Positions 5,058 to 5,595 of a DNA stretch of 5,595 nucleotides are shown piece by piece (position 1 is the stretch's first letter; each line of letters begins with the position of its first letter). The notes beneath the pieces are model-generated. The model searched no databases. It was not told the origin of the DNA and saw only the letters and a list, made by a program, of their open reading frames with translations. The DNA is from Pseudomonadota bacterium (GTDB lineage Bacteria; Pseudomonadota; Gammaproteobacteria; Acidiferrobacterales; Acidiferrobacteraceae). The position numbers were made by a program, and so were the translations under genes. The stretch covers positions 1 through 5,595 of the forward strand of contig JAJZZU010000194.1 of the NCBI GenBank assembly GCA_021797365.1, written 5' to 3'.

Positions 5058-5595
5058 ATGAGTGCTGATATGGGCCTGAGCACCGAAGAGGCGCAACGGC
5101 GCTTGGCGCAGTACGGACCCAATTCCGTTATCGAGATAAAGCCGCGCACATGGGTGCTGTTCCTGAAAAAATTCTGGGATCCGGTGCCGTGGATGCTGGA
5201 GATCACCCTGATTCTCGAGCTCGTTCTCGGAAAGTGGCCGGAGGCCATCATCATCGGCTTGCTGCTCGTGTTCAACGCCATCCTGGGATTTCGCCAAGAA
5301 CATAAGGCCCAGGGCGCCCTCGATGCGCTGAAAAGACGCCTTCATATCATGGCGCGCGTCTTTCGCGATGGGCAGTGGCGCAGCATCGCGGCCCGTGACC
5401 TCGTGCCGGGCGACCTGGTCCATGTGCGTATCGGCGATATCGTGCCGGCCGATATAACCCTGACGGACGGGCAGATCTTGGTCGACCAGTCCGCGCTCAC
5501 GGGTGAATCCATACCGGTCGAGCGCAGCGCGGCAGCGGCTGTCTACTCGGCCTCCGTCGTTCGGCGTGGCGAAGCCAGCGGAACGATAACGGCGA
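5058..5595 (+). CDS. P-type H+-translocating ATPase (plasma-membrane type), N-terminal part
   Basis: ATG at 5058-5060 follows a strong AGGAGGGGG-type ribosome binding site at 5046-5055. The 179 residues in the window cover the start of a P3A-type proton pump. First comes the cation-ATPase N-terminal region LSTEEAQRRLAQYGPNSV (residues 7-24), then the first membrane hairpin (DPVPWMLEITLILELVLG, 41-58, and EAIIIGLLLVFNAILGF, 62-78). The actuator domain follows, with LVPGDLVHVRIGDIVPAD (115-132) and the dephosphorylation loop TGES (148-151). DPVPWMLE in the first helix is typical of the H+-ATPase branch rather than Ca2+ or K+ pumps. It would export H+ across the inner membrane at the cost of ATP, useful for pH homeostasis. 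The phosphorylation motif DKTGT and the ATP-binding domain lie beyond the window, so intactness cannot be judged. Confidence 0.92.
   Translation, partial: MSADMGLSTEEAQRRLAQYGPNSVIEIKPRTWVLFLKKFWDPVPWMLEITLILELVLGKWPEAIIIGLLLVFNAILGFRQEHKAQGALDALKRRLHIMARVFRDGQWRSIAARDLVPGDLVHVRIGDIVPADITLTDGQILVDQSALTGESIPVERSAAAAVYSASVVRRGEASGTITA

Overview
The window looks like chromosomal DNA of a fairly GC-rich proteobacterium, most likely a gammaproteobacterium. The partial gene at the left edge is the C-terminus of PgsA, close to the enterobacterial form, and the gene at the right edge is the N-terminus of a P-type H+-ATPase of the plasma-membrane proton-pump class. That pump class is patchy in bacteria and is known from some acidophilic sulfur and iron oxidisers, so an acidophile is possible; this is inference.

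Layout: the end of pgsA (1-203, +) is followed by a hairpin-rich non-coding stretch (about 204-549). Next comes a run of decayed accessory genes: a frameshifted RelE/ParE-type toxin (550-872, -); a winged-helix antitoxin of the HVO_A0114 type (1103-1444, -) with no ATG start; the last 25 codons of its probable DUF6516/TumE-like toxin partner (1441-1518, -); and the degraded C-terminal end of an ABC exporter ATPase (about 1562-1820, +). A 17-bp perfect inverted repeat (1510-1526 and 1685-1701) lies in both the toxin remnant and the ABC remnant and appears to mark the junction between them. An intact SAM-dependent methyltransferase (1931-2650, -) follows.

From about 2651 to 4068 I find no convincing gene. 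A hairpin with a T-rich tail (4069-4112, reading on -) and a second 10-bp inverted repeat (4180-4224) lie downstream of a compact two-gene operon of small unrecognised proteins (4513-4710 and 4300-4503, both -). A 347-bp intergenic region with a 7+1+7 palindrome (4978-4992) then precedes the H+-ATPase gene (5058 to the window end, +).

Overall this is a gene-poor accessory patch between two housekeeping or physiological genes, dominated by toxin-antitoxin and transporter debris. The best candidate for something undescribed is the two-gene small-protein operon, whose products show weak resemblance to each other. I see no CRISPR array, tRNA, rRNA or complete insertion sequence.
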